Below are positions 25,905-34,308 of a stretch of 64,000 nt of DNA, in pieces. Position 1 is the stretch's first letter. Each line of letters starts with the position of its first letter. Below the pieces are notes generated by a model. The model saw nothing but the letters and a program-made list of their open reading frames with translations. It ran no database searches and had not been told where the DNA came from. This DNA comes from Sphingobacteriaceae bacterium. GTDB lineage: Bacteria > Bacteroidota > Bacteroidia > Sphingobacteriales > Sphingobacteriaceae. The position numbers and the translations under genes are program-made. The stretch is taken from NCBI GenBank assembly GCA_017745075.1, contig JAGIAD010000003.1, positions 434,001-498,000 on the forward strand. The letters are read 5' to 3'.

Positions 25905-26513
25905 ATGAGTGCTTATATTAACATCTACACAAACACTTTAACAGACGACCTTATTCCTACCATTTTAAAACGGTTGAACGAACATGAAAATGTTTTGGAC
26001 CTCAACTCTTCATTTTCTTTCAGAAATACGAATGGTACCTTACCTATTGTTTTTAAATGGGATAAACCAAGCCTTGAAATATTTAACGAAAATAACTTAA
26101 AACTTAATTTTAACGTATCGCTAAAATCTTTCGACCTTAAAGAATACAAGAAAAAACTGTTTAAAGAGAAAATCATCAAACAAAGCTTTGTCCAAAAATT
26201 ACTGGGCCTTTTTAAAAAGAAAAAAAGGAAAGTTGCCAAACCGGTTAAACTGAGCGCTGAGGTTGAATCACAGCTCCAAAATTATAACAAGGTTTTTTCT
26301 ATAAAATACCATCCGGGCGATGTTTTCGAAAACCATTTTGCTACACTGATCGGTGCCATTATTACCGAACTGAGCAAAGGCCTTTGCCACTTTACCAAAG
26401 AAAATACCTGGTACGATTCAAAAAACGTATTAAGAGAATCGCTGGTTAACCTGTATACCCTGGAAGAACTTCCTAACCACATTAATAAAAACGCAGTAGC
26501 TGTTGCCAGCTAA
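25905..26513 (+). CDS. Hypothetical protein with a basic central segment
   Basis: 202 residues that I do not recognise. It has no signal peptide or membrane helix. The first half is rich in beta-type sequence (FSFRNTNGTLPIVFKWDKPSLEIF), the middle (about 95-115) is strongly basic, with LFKKKKRKVAKPVK, and the last part is helical with HFATLIGAIITELSKGLCHF. The ATG at 25905 is the first in the frame. A strong hairpin terminator directly follows, which supports a real, monocistronic gene. Confidence 0.75.
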   Translation: MSAYINIYTNTLTDDLIPTILKRLNEHENVLDLNSSFSFRNTNGTLPIVFKWDKPSLEIFNENNLKLNFNVSLKSFDLKEYKKKLFKEKIIKQSFVQKLLGLFKKKKRKVAKPVKLSAEVESQLQNYNKVFSIKYHPGDVFENHFATLIGAIITELSKGLCHFTKENTWYDSKNVLRESLVNLYTLEELPNHINKNAVAVAS

Positions 26514-26525
26514 ATAAAATACTCC

Positions 26526-26556
26526 CTTCCGAAGTTTGGTAACCAAACTTCGGAAG
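26526..26556 (+). terminator. Strong palindromic terminator after the hypothetical gene
   Basis: Arms CTTCCGAAGTTTGGT (26526-26540) and ACCAAACTTCGGAAG (26542-26556) are perfectly complementary over 15 bases with one central base, 12 bases after the stop. The T-tract is weak (TACTTCTTT). Confidence 0.75.
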
Positions 26557-26802
26557 TACTTCTTTCCATGAAGTGATAATTCTTATTGTCAGTCTTGAAG
26601 CCTGCCGATGGCTTTTCATCAACTCCCGCCTGTTTATTTTATACCACGCCCGTGTAAGGCATTAATTGCCAATATCTTCTATTTCGCTAAACATTTGCAG
26701 CCTTGATTTGTTATCAGAATCTGGAAATCTTTTATAGTTTTATGCCCGTATATATACTATGTTTTTTCCGCTTAACAACAACATACTTTATCCAAGTTAA
26801 TT

Positions 26803-27429
26803 ATGAATGTAGAAGAAGTTTTTAAGAACAACGAGAAATGGATTGCTGAAAAATTATCCATCAATCCGGATTATTTTACCGATCTGGCTAAAGGCCAGAG
26901 CCCTGAATTTTTATACATCGGATGTTCTGATAGCCGTGTTACGGCGGAAGATTTAATGGGAATCCAGCCCGGGCAGGCATTTGTACACCGTAATATTGCT
27001 AACCTGGTAAACAACGTAGATTTAAGTGTAATGACCGTTTTAAATTATGCGGTAAGGCATTTAAAGGTAAACCATATTGTAGTTTGCGGCCACTATAACT
27101 GCGGTGGTGTAAAAGCAGCAATGCAGCCTGCCGATTTGGGTATTTTAAACCCATGGTTAAGAAACATCCGCGATGTTTACCGTTTGCATAAAGACGAATT
27201 GAATGCCATTGCCGATGAGGATGCACGATACAACCGCCTGGTTGAACTGAATGTACAAGAACAATGTGTTAACCTGCTTAAAACGGCGGCAGTACAGGAA
27301 GCTATTGTGCACAGAGGATTAACCGTTCAGGGCTGGGTTTTTGATATTCATACAGGCAGATTAATTGACCTTAAAATCGATTTCGAAAAGATTTTGAAAG
27401 ATATTACAGAGATTTATAAGCTTTATTAG
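26803..27429 (+). CDS. can: Beta-class carbonic anhydrase
   Basis: 208 residues. The zinc ligands are Cys41 (IGCSDSR), His97 and Cys100 (CGHYNCGG), and the Asp43-Arg45 pair completes the active site; the motif FVHRNIANLV (61-70) is the family signature. The enzyme interconverts CO2 and bicarbonate in the cytosol, feeding carboxylases. The length and motifs are those of the plant-type beta class. Monocistronic, convergent with kduD across a shared terminator. Confidence 0.95.
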   Translation: MNVEEVFKNNEKWIAEKLSINPDYFTDLAKGQSPEFLYIGCSDSRVTAEDLMGIQPGQAFVHRNIANLVNNVDLSVMTVLNYAVRHLKVNHIVVCGHYNCGGVKAAMQPADLGILNPWLRNIRDVYRLHKDELNAIADEDARYNRLVELNVQEQCVNLLKTAAVQEAIVHRGLTVQGWVFDIHTGRLIDLKIDFEKILKDITEIYKLY

Positions 27430-27465
27430 TCCGGGGTCCGAAGTCAGAAGACCGGAGCATAAGCA

Positions 27466-27503
27466 AAAAAACCTCGTATGTTTTAAAACATGCGAGGTTT
27501 TTT
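27466..27503. terminator. Bidirectional terminator between can and kduD
   Basis: Arms of 19 bases (27466-27484 and 27485-27503) pair with one G-T wobble; the core is CCTCG...CGAGG, flanked by A6 on one side and T6 on the other, so it can end both convergent transcripts. Confidence 0.85.
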
Positions 27504-27536
27504 ATTATAAATCCAGACTGAGGACTTCAGACTAGT

Positions 27537-28301
27537 CTATCTTCCCATCCAACCGCCATCAACGGTTAATATTGTTCCGTGAACATAATCGCTTGCTGCT
27601 GAGGCAAGGAATAAAGTTGGGCCTTTAAAATCTTCTGGTGTGCCCCATCTTCCTGCCGGAATACGTGATAAAATCGAGGTGCTTCTATCCTGATCTTCGC
27701 GTAAGGCCGTGGTATTATCAGTAGCAATATAACCAGGTGCAATGGCATTTACATTTACACCTTTAGCGGCCCATTCGTTGGCAAATGCTTTGGTTAAAGA
27801 AGCAATTGCCCCTTTACTTGCGGCATAACCCGGCACAGTAATCCCCCCCTGGAACGACAACAATGATGCGGTAAAAATAATTTTTCCACTACCTCTGGCT
27901 ACCATATCACGCCCCACCTCGCGGGTTAAGATAAAGGGAGCAGTTTGGTTTACGGCAATTACTTCATCCCAATATTCATCAGGGTGTTCGGCAATGGGTT
28001 TACGCAAAATGGTTCCGGCATTGTTTACCAGGATATCAATTACCGGGTGATCGGCTTTTACCTGGGCAGCAAAGGCCAGGGTATTTTCGCGTTTACCGAA
28101 ATCGCACTGATAGGCATAAAATTTACGGCCAAGGGCCAGAACTTCTTTTTCAATGGCGCTATCCTGCAATTCAAGGCTTGCAGAAACACCGATAATATCG
28201 GCCCCTGCTTCAGCCAAAGCTAAAGCCATGGCTTTACCAATTCCTCTTTTACAACCGGTAACCAAAGCAGTTTTACCTGCTAAATTAAATACGTTTGACA
28301 T
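27537..28301 (-). CDS. kduD: 2-dehydro-3-deoxy-D-gluconate 5-dehydrogenase (KduD)
   Basis: 254 residues, classical short-chain dehydrogenase: cofactor motif TGCKRGIG (15-22), NNAG (93-96), catalytic Ser145-146 region (FTASLL), Tyr159 and Lys163 (YAASK). The N-terminal FNLAGKTALVTG and the APGYIATDNT block are typical of KduD. It reduces 3-deoxy-D-glycero-2,5-hexodiulosonate to 2-keto-3-deoxygluconate with NAD(P)H. Assignment over other dehydrogenases rests on the neighbouring kduI and on the PL8/GH88 genes that would supply the substrate. It is the last gene of the uronate locus. Confidence 0.92.
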   Translation of the reverse strand: MSNVFNLAGKTALVTGCKRGIGKAMALALAEAGADIIGVSASLELQDSAIEKEVLALGRKFYAYQCDFGKRENTLAFAAQVKADHPVIDILVNNAGTILRKPIAEHPDEYWDEVIAVNQTAPFILTREVGRDMVARGSGKIIFTASLLSFQGGITVPGYAASKGAIASLTKAFANEWAAKGVNVNAIAPGYIATDNTTALREDQDRSTSILSRIPAGRWGTPEDFKGPTLFLASAASDYVHGTILTVDGGWMGR

Positions 28302-28320
28302 GTTTATATTCTATTGATAC

Positions 28321-28377
28321 TTTTGAAGATCTCTCCATTCTGCTACCAATAAATGGTACGCTTCAGTCGAGATGACG
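28321..28377 (-). repeat. REP-like intergenic element between kduI and kduD
   Basis: GATCTCTCCATTCTGCT...TCAGTCGAGATGACG resembles the right arm of the hairpin element at 60436-60509 (AGATTTCTCCACTCTGCTCGAAATGACG), interrupted by a TACCA-ATAAA-TGGTA stem. It is a partial or rearranged copy of that family. Confidence 0.55.
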
Positions 28378-28379
28378 AT

Positions 28380-29219
28380 TTATTTCAATTCCGTAATGGC
28401 GCAGTGGTCCATATCGCCATAATCCAGGTTTTCGCCGGCCATACCCCAGATAAAGGTATAGTTACTGGTACCTGCACCTGAGTGGATTGACCAGTTAGGC
28501 GAAATTACCGCCTGATCGCCCTGCATCCAGATATGGCGCGTTTCCTGTGGCTGGCCCATAAAATGGCAAACGCTTTGCCCCTGCGGAACCTCAAAATAGA
28601 AATAAGCTTCCATCCTCCTGTCGTGTGTATGTGCAGGCATGGTATTCCAAACACTGCCCGATTTTAACTCGGTCATGCCCATCTGCAACTGGCAGGTTGG
28701 TAATACACTATTCACCAATAATTTGTTAATGATACGGTGATTTGCAGTTTCGGGCGAACCCAGCTCAACAATTTCGGCCTCTGCCTTGCTTACCTTTTTG
28801 GTAGGATAAGCGTGGTGTGCCGGGGCCGAATTGATGTATAACTTGGTGGCTACGCCTTTATCTGCCGATTCGAAAAACACTTCTTTAGTGCCTTTACCTA
28901 TATATAAAGCTTCCTTGTAATCCAATTCGTAAGTTTCTCCATCAGCTGTAACGATTGCTTTTCCACCTACGTTGATAATGCCCAGCTCCCTACGCTCTAA
29001 AAAATAACTGGCTTTTAAATCATCAGGGTTTGGAAGGGCTATTTTCTGGTCAATTGGCATAGCTCCCCCAACAATATACCTGTCAAAATGAGATAAAGTT
29101 AAATTTACCTGGTTGACTTCAAACACGTTTTCAATTAAGAAATTATCGCGCAGGGCTGCGGTATCCATTTGTCTAACTTCTTTTGGGCTTTGAGCGTAAC
29201 GGCTTTCGAATTTGTTCAT
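28380..29219 (-). CDS. kduI: 5-dehydro-4-deoxy-D-glucuronate isomerase (KduI)
   Basis: 279 residues, full family length. The cupin metal site is visible as PAHTHDRRMEAYFYF (His, His, Glu) with a later His in SIHSGAG. N-terminal RYAQSPKEVRQMDT and FLERRELGIINVGG match the family. The enzyme isomerises 4-deoxy-L-threo-5-hexosulose uronate, the ring-opened unsaturated uronic acid, to 3-deoxy-D-glycero-2,5-hexodiulosonate. It is followed by kduD and preceded by a -7 box, so the kdu pair may form its own unit within the locus. Confidence 0.95.
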   Translation of the reverse strand: MNKFESRYAQSPKEVRQMDTAALRDNFLIENVFEVNQVNLTLSHFDRYIVGGAMPIDQKIALPNPDDLKASYFLERRELGIINVGGKAIVTADGETYELDYKEALYIGKGTKEVFFESADKGVATKLYINSAPAHHAYPTKKVSKAEAEIVELGSPETANHRIINKLLVNSVLPTCQLQMGMTELKSGSVWNTMPAHTHDRRMEAYFYFEVPQGQSVCHFMGQPQETRHIWMQGDQAVISPNWSIHSGAGTSNYTFIWGMAGENLDYGDMDHCAITELK

Positions 29220-29271
29220 TGGTTAAAAATTGAGTTGTGAGGCAAGAACTGAACGGATCAGATCTTACCCG

Positions 29272-29279
29272 CAAATATA
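29272..29279 (-). promoter_or_regulatory. Putative -7 box for kduI-kduD
   Basis: TATATTTG on the minus strand, 53 bases ahead of the kduI start, fits TAnnTTTG and is followed by GCGGG. It lies in the 84-base gap after the DUF2264 gene. No -33 element is evident. Confidence 0.45.
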
Positions 29280-29303
29280 TTTATACGATATTGATTATTG
29301 ATA

Positions 29304-30527
29304 TTAATACTCAACTTTATAATCCTTTTTTATTGTTTCTCCGTTCCAGGCCTTTAAACTGGTCCACGGGGCAGGCGCATCGGTCCAGAATTTATGATCG
29401 GCAGGTAAACCCAGGGTTAAAAAGCCCAAGGTTGCCATGTACAAACTACCGGTAGAGGTATAAGTATCGGCTACTTCAGGCTGATGTCCGTTAAAACCCA
29501 GCACCAGCCAGCCTTTGTCGTCAAAATTCTGATTTCCATTATACAGGTTATAAATTACTTTGGTTAAAGCCCCGCGTACCTGTGCAGGTTTTACGTATTC
29601 AGGTAGTTTTTCCATCAAAGCCGTTTGCGCCAGTGCCTGAAAGGCCGCTGTACGGTAGGTAATAGAGCGGCCATAAGCCGGATAAGTGCCTTCAGGAGAG
29701 ATGATCCTTTCCAAATATTCTGAGTAACGCACCATCCGTTTTAAAGCCAGGTCATAATCGGCCTGTTGCGCCCTCTTCTTATCAACCAGCACTTTTAAAA
29801 GATCGACCAACATGGGGTGGATCACATAAGAATTGTAATAATCCATGCTGAATTTTTCGCCGTCACTATACCAGCTGTCGCCAACATACCATTCTTTCAT
29901 TTTATTGACAGCAAACTGCACACGGGCCGGATCGTACTGTTCGCCAATGCTTAATAAAAAGCCTTCGGTTAAACCCGCAAACAATAACCAGTTGTTGTAA
30001 GCACCTGTACGGGTTCTGAGCGATTTAAACTCTTCTACAAACCTTTTTTTAGTGGTTTCATCAAGTGGTTCCCATAAAGCTTTCGGAGCACGTAAAAAAG
30101 CATGGGCAACATAGGCCGCATCAACAATTGGCTGACTTTCGGAACGGTAACTGATATAATCAGGGCTTTCGGGGTTAACAGAATTGGTTAAGGCCTTTAA
30201 AAGTTCAGTACGCATGTTTTTTCGCAATTTACCCTCGGCAGTTTCATCGTCAGGTAAAGCCAGCCATGGCGCCACACCGGCCACTGTACGGCCTAATGCT
30301 TCGAGATAAGTAACCCTGGCCGCATTTAAGCCATAACCAGGTGCTTTTTCTACAGGCATATTCTTTTTTAAGGTTTCGTTGGCCAGGTTGTGGATTACAG
30401 GGTAGGCAATCCGATACAATTGCTTTACCCAAATGGCACGGTCTTCGGCACCGGTTGTCGGTTTCTTTTGTGCATTTGCAAATTGCGAGCAGATCAGCAA
30501 CGCAGAAATAATCAGTTTAAATTTCAT
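29304..30527 (-). CDS. DUF2264-domain protein, predicted carbohydrate-active (alpha/alpha) barrel
   Basis: 407 residues with a signal peptide (ending ANAQ, about 20). The DUF2264 body shows PGYGLNAARVTYLEALGRTVAGVAPWLALPDDE near the start, GAYNNWLLFAGLTEGFLL in the middle and DNYY-like WYSDGEKFSMDYYNSYVIHP (about 220-240), then SPEGTYPAYGRSITYRTAAFQALA. DUF2264 proteins are common in uronic-acid polysaccharide loci; I recall a link to CAZy family GH154 (beta-glucuronidases) but cannot confirm it here. It sits between GH88 and kduI, fitting removal of a terminal uronate. Exact reaction unassigned. Confidence 0.85.
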   Translation of the reverse strand: MKFKLIISALLICSQFANAQKKPTTGAEDRAIWVKQLYRIAYPVIHNLANETLKKNMPVEKAPGYGLNAARVTYLEALGRTVAGVAPWLALPDDETAEGKLRKNMRTELLKALTNSVNPESPDYISYRSESQPIVDAAYVAHAFLRAPKALWEPLDETTKKRFVEEFKSLRTRTGAYNNWLLFAGLTEGFLLSIGEQYDPARVQFAVNKMKEWYVGDSWYSDGEKFSMDYYNSYVIHPMLVDLLKVLVDKKRAQQADYDLALKRMVRYSEYLERIISPEGTYPAYGRSITYRTAAFQALAQTALMEKLPEYVKPAQVRGALTKVIYNLYNGNQNFDDKGWLVLGFNGHQPEVADTYTSTGSLYMATLGFLTLGLPADHKFWTDAPAPWTSLKAWNGETIKKDYKVEY

Positions 30528-30869
30528 TTTTGTTAAATATGTGAGTTTAATAGCTAACGCTTTTTTTTCAGTTATTTGGAGAGCAGATTTCTGTTCAATT
30601 ATTCAGGTTTCTTCCCGCTTTCCATTTTATCCCGATGAAGGATCGGGATGTCCATTCCAATCGGGTCTGGGTGGCACAGCAAGTACTACTATTAAAGATT
30701 GGACGCCCAACAGCCAACATTAATTTTGGCAGTCTTTGCACAACCTCTGTTCATAAACCCGGTAGTAGCGGCAGCTCCCCCGACTTCAGGTCGGGACTAT
30801 AGCGGATAACGGGACTGCTGTTGCCGAAGAAATGCTGAACCTTCATTTCCTGATAAAAACAATAAATTT
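30528..30869. repeat. Intergenic region filled with REP-like repeat debris
   Basis: No gene. Two short stems stand out: ATCCCGAT-GAAGG-ATCGGGAT (30629-30649) and CCCGAC-TTCAG-GTCGGG (30779-30795), the latter followed by ACTATAGCGGATAACGGGAC. Similar tracts (pieces such as CCCGCTTTCGC and CTCCGGGCTATA) occur at 59.4 kb. A plus-strand frame over this stretch is not gene-like. Confidence 0.5.
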
Positions 30870-30910
30870 AACTTAAGTTTTGGGCTAACCCGACACCCAA
30901 AACCCAAGTT
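30870..30910 (-). terminator. Hairpin after the GH88 gene
   Basis: Arms at 30870-30884 and 30896-30910 pair at 13 of 15 positions (GTTTTGGG/CCCAAAAC core), starting 11 bases beyond the GH88 stop on the minus strand. It is followed by TAAATTTATTG, a weak U-rich tail. Confidence 0.6.
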
Positions 30911-30920
30911 CAATAAATGC

Positions 30921-32108
30921 CTATAAATACCATTTTTTATACCTGGCCAAAGCTTCCAGATAGTAATAATCGGCATAAATCAAAGGCACGTCTATTTCAC
31001 TGTTCAGCGGGTAGGCACCTGTACTGTGCATCAATAAAAAGCCCCCGTTTTCGCCCAGTTTTGCATGGTATGCACTGCTGGAAAGCGAATAGATCATGGT
31101 TTCGGCTGCAGATTTGAATTCTGCTTTCTCCTCATCTGTAGTATATTGGGCAAGTTCCAATAAGGCCGAAGCCATCAGTGCACCCGCAGAAGCATCGCGT
31201 TTGGCAAAAGGGATACCCTGTGCATCGAAATCCCAGAACGGAATTTTATCAGCAGGCAAATTCGGATGATTTAAAATGAAATGGGCAATGCCTTTAGCTT
31301 GTTTTAAATAAGCTTTATCCTTGGTAAAACGGTACATCATGGTATAACCATATAAAGCCCAGCCTTGTCCGCGCGACCATGCAGAACAGTTTGCAGCACC
31401 TTGCCAGGTGGCTTTTCTGATCACATCACCAGTTTGCGGATTATAATCAACCACATGGTAAGAACTAAAATCAGGACGGAAATGGTTTTTAATAGCGGTA
31501 TTGGCATGTGTAATGGCAATTTCTTTATATTTTGAATCACCGCCATTATCGCTTGCCCAGTTCAACATTTCCAGGTTCATCATATTATCGATAATTACAG
31601 GACATTGCCACAACTTGCTCTTGTTCCACGATTGAATTGATTTTATGACCGGACGATAGCGGGTAGCTAAAGATTCGGCAGAACGCTGGATAACCGCTTT
31701 GTAGGCCGGGTTTTTAGTTAAACGATAAGCATTGCCAAAACTGCAATACATCATAAAACCCAGATCGTGGTTATCGGTGAAGGTTTGGTTGGGTTCTATT
31801 ACTTTTAAGGCTGCCTCTGCTTCCTGTTTTATACCGGCATCTTTGGTCTGTTCATAGATGTACCACAAACTGCCCGAATAAAATCCGCTGCACCACCATT
31901 TAATATCGTAATTGATGGATTTGCCCTTATCGAAACTCTGTGGCGTTTTACCAGCAGGGATATTTTTGGCCAGCACCTGGTACTGGTTGGCAGCAAATTT
32001 AAATTCATCGCTAATTAATTGAGCCATTGGCTTCTTTGGGCTTTGTGCATACGAAACACTCCCGATTAAAAGGAGCACTGTAGTGGCTAAGTTGATTTTT
32101 TTCATCAT
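30921..32108 (-). CDS. GH88 unsaturated glucuronyl/galacturonyl hydrolase
   Basis: 395 residues with a signal peptide (MMKKINLATTVLLLIGSVSYAQ). The (alpha/alpha)6 barrel carries the two Asp of GH88: TDNHDLGFMMY (Asp115, equivalent to Asp88 of Bacillus UGL) and PVIIDNMMNLEML (Asp174, equivalent to Asp149). WSRGQGWALYGYTMMYRFT is another family block. The enzyme hydrates the C4-C5 double bond at the non-reducing end of lyase products and releases the unsaturated uronic acid, the KduI substrate. Start could also be the next ATG, one codon on. It lies 79 bases downstream of the PL8 gene that makes its substrate. Confidence 0.94.
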   Translation of the reverse strand: MMKKINLATTVLLLIGSVSYAQSPKKPMAQLISDEFKFAANQYQVLAKNIPAGKTPQSFDKGKSINYDIKWWCSGFYSGSLWYIYEQTKDAGIKQEAEAALKVIEPNQTFTDNHDLGFMMYCSFGNAYRLTKNPAYKAVIQRSAESLATRYRPVIKSIQSWNKSKLWQCPVIIDNMMNLEMLNWASDNGGDSKYKEIAITHANTAIKNHFRPDFSSYHVVDYNPQTGDVIRKATWQGAANCSAWSRGQGWALYGYTMMYRFTKDKAYLKQAKGIAHFILNHPNLPADKIPFWDFDAQGIPFAKRDASAGALMASALLELAQYTTDEEKAEFKSAAETMIYSLSSSAYHAKLGENGGFLLMHSTGAYPLNSEIDVPLIYADYYYLEALARYKKWYL

Positions 32109-32187
32109 ATCATTTTTGTTCTTCTGTAACAAGATTATCCGTCTACCTGTACAACGGTAATCCTGATGGTTTCATAGTTTAGCTGTG

Positions 32188-34254
32188 TTATTCTGTTATT
32201 TGAAAACTCGCCGTGGCACCAGCAAAGGCACCGGCAGGCAGATTACAGGTTATATTTTTAGGGTTTGATGATCCGGCAGGCTTAAACTGTACCTGAATGG
32301 AAGTATTTTCCTGAGCCGGATCGGCAATATAAAGCACCGGAACAGCTGCATTTAAATTTTTGATGTATATGGTACAAGGTTTATCAACAGTAAGCGAAGC
32401 ACCATCATAGGTTAATGTTCCGGCGGTGTAAAATACTGCCTGCAAGATATTTAAGCCATTATGTTTTACCGCCTGCAGTTCGGCTGTATTTTTTAAAATC
32501 TGTATCATGGTACGGTCGTATTTTTTAAGTCCTGCGGTGGTAATCCCCGGAACAACGATATATTCATAACTGGCGTGATCTGGTTTTATGCCATGATTTA
32601 TCCAGATTTTAAATACCGGATGCTTCAGTTCAGTTTTAGCCTGAAACTGGTTGATGCGGTACCAGCTGCCACTTTGCAGGGCATTATTGATTTCAGGCTG
32701 GTTACCCTCCGGAAAAATATAACCAATACTATCGTGCAGTGCCCAAAATCCTTTTTCGCCTTTTACAATTGGTGAGCGGTCTATTTCACCCCTTAACCAG
32801 GCCTGATTAATGGTAGTGGTGATGGGTTCCGGGCTATTGCTCTTAATTCCTGCCCCTAAACAAACTACCTCCTTATCGAAAAAGAACCAGGCCTTTTTAG
32901 CCTGAACACTGTCGTAATTTAAATCGTAACACGATACACCGTAAACCCCATCACTAACCCCTCCGGAAAACCCGGTTGTACCGGGTATTCCCCAGTCTTT
33001 GCGTATGGTTGCTCCTTCATCGCCGGGATAATCCCTGCTTGTAGTTCCGGGTATCTTATCCCATTCCCATACAGGCATTAAATTTGCATATTCGGATCCA
33101 CTACGCTGGATATTGGTTGCCCCATCAGGTAAAAATTTTCCCAGGATGTTTTCGTTATTTCCGCGTTCAGTACGTAAAGTGCGATTGGATGCAGTTTGTA
33201 CGCTGAAGGTATAAGCAGGCCGTATATGCAGGGTATAATTGCTTTTCCAGAATTGGGTATGCCTCGCCACAATACCGTAATTGGCAGGTTTTTTCTGCGA
33301 TGTTCGCTGGGCTGAAGCCTCCCAGTAGTCAGCATTTTCGGGATCAAATAACTTAATTTTCTCGATCATCCCTCCCATTCCGCTGCTTAATGAATCTTTA
33401 CGGCTAATACCGCGGCCACGCACATTAAAATCGTAAAACGAACCTCGTATGGTCTGCAGAAAAGTATTTTTAAGATAGTTTACCAGGATGGCCAGCTGGT
33501 CTTTAGGCAAAGCATAATCCGTTCCATTTAAATAAAATGCAGCGTTTACAGAGTTACCGGCAAAAACGCGCCCATAACTGGCAATGGCCTGTTGTTTGCC
33601 ATGCTGATAATAACTGCCATCAACCTGCACCCCTTCTTTTCCATCGATAATGGCAATGGGTTCGAACAAATACTTTGCGGCCGAATCTAAGGTGGCTTTA
33701 TTCCTGGTTAAACAGGCCCGGTAAAGGCAATGTAAAGCTTCATCTGAAGTGTTGGCACCATCACCGGTTCTAAAACGGCGAATCATCATTCGCTGAATCA
33801 GTGCCTGCTCGAGACCAGCAAGCAGCTGCACTTTGGCATTCCGCATTAAAATGAGTGTTTGTCCGATGGCCTGGGGGTAAAAAATATCGTTATACCACCA
33901 ATTCTTATTCTTTGGATTTTTATCGAACCAGTTTTGTAAAGCTTTAACAATTGATGCGTGTATGGTTGCATTATTGTACCATTTGTTGTCTGGCCGAATA
34001 TAAGCCGTGGCCATATCCTTAATTCTTTTCAACGGGGCATACTGCACATCGGTATAATTGATATCGGCCCAGCTTCCATCGGGGTTTAAATTTTTCAGGT
34101 CAGCCTCCACTTCCCTGGCCAGCTCATGATCCTTTACAAAGATCTGCAAATCGGTACTGATGCGTTGTAAAATGGTTTCATAAGGTTCCTGCTGGGCCCT
34201 GGCCGTACTGAACAACAGGCAGAGCAGCATAATTTTTAGCATACCCGATCTCAT
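32188..34254 (-). CDS. Polysaccharide lyase family 8 (hyaluronate/chondroitin/xanthan lyase type)
   Basis: 688 residues from the ATG at 34254, just ahead of a signal peptide (MLKIMLLCLLFSTARAQ); the in-frame ATG at 34305 would add a non-signal leader. The N-terminal (alpha/alpha)5 toroid (about 20-330) carries the PL8 catalytic residues: Asn168 (GDGANTSDE), His218 (YYQHG), Tyr227 (ASYGRVF) and Arg279/Arg281 (NVRGRG). Beta-sandwich domains follow (about 340-688). PL8 cleaves uronic-acid glycosidic bonds by beta-elimination, leaving 4,5-unsaturated uronates. Subfamily specificity (hyaluronan, chondroitin or xanthan) is not resolved; the lack of sulfatases argues against chondroitin sulfate. The gene is about 54 bases after the GH95-like stop. 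Confidence 0.93.
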   Translation of the reverse strand: MRSGMLKIMLLCLLFSTARAQQEPYETILQRISTDLQIFVKDHELAREVEADLKNLNPDGSWADINYTDVQYAPLKRIKDMATAYIRPDNKWYNNATIHASIVKALQNWFDKNPKNKNWWYNDIFYPQAIGQTLILMRNAKVQLLAGLEQALIQRMMIRRFRTGDGANTSDEALHCLYRACLTRNKATLDSAAKYLFEPIAIIDGKEGVQVDGSYYQHGKQQAIASYGRVFAGNSVNAAFYLNGTDYALPKDQLAILVNYLKNTFLQTIRGSFYDFNVRGRGISRKDSLSSGMGGMIEKIKLFDPENADYWEASAQRTSQKKPANYGIVARHTQFWKSNYTLHIRPAYTFSVQTASNRTLRTERGNNENILGKFLPDGATNIQRSGSEYANLMPVWEWDKIPGTTSRDYPGDEGATIRKDWGIPGTTGFSGGVSDGVYGVSCYDLNYDSVQAKKAWFFFDKEVVCLGAGIKSNSPEPITTTINQAWLRGEIDRSPIVKGEKGFWALHDSIGYIFPEGNQPEINNALQSGSWYRINQFQAKTELKHPVFKIWINHGIKPDHASYEYIVVPGITTAGLKKYDRTMIQILKNTAELQAVKHNGLNILQAVFYTAGTLTYDGASLTVDKPCTIYIKNLNAAVPVLYIADPAQENTSIQVQFKPAGSSNPKNITCNLPAGAFAGATASFQITE

Positions 34255-34308
34255 GATTGCGGAAGCGGATATGGAATAACCTTTTATTGTATTGTTAGCG
34301 AACATCTG

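Noticed and set aside
30433..30723. 96-codon plus-strand frame
   Set aside because: Antisense to the start of the DUF2264 gene and then running through REP-like repeats.
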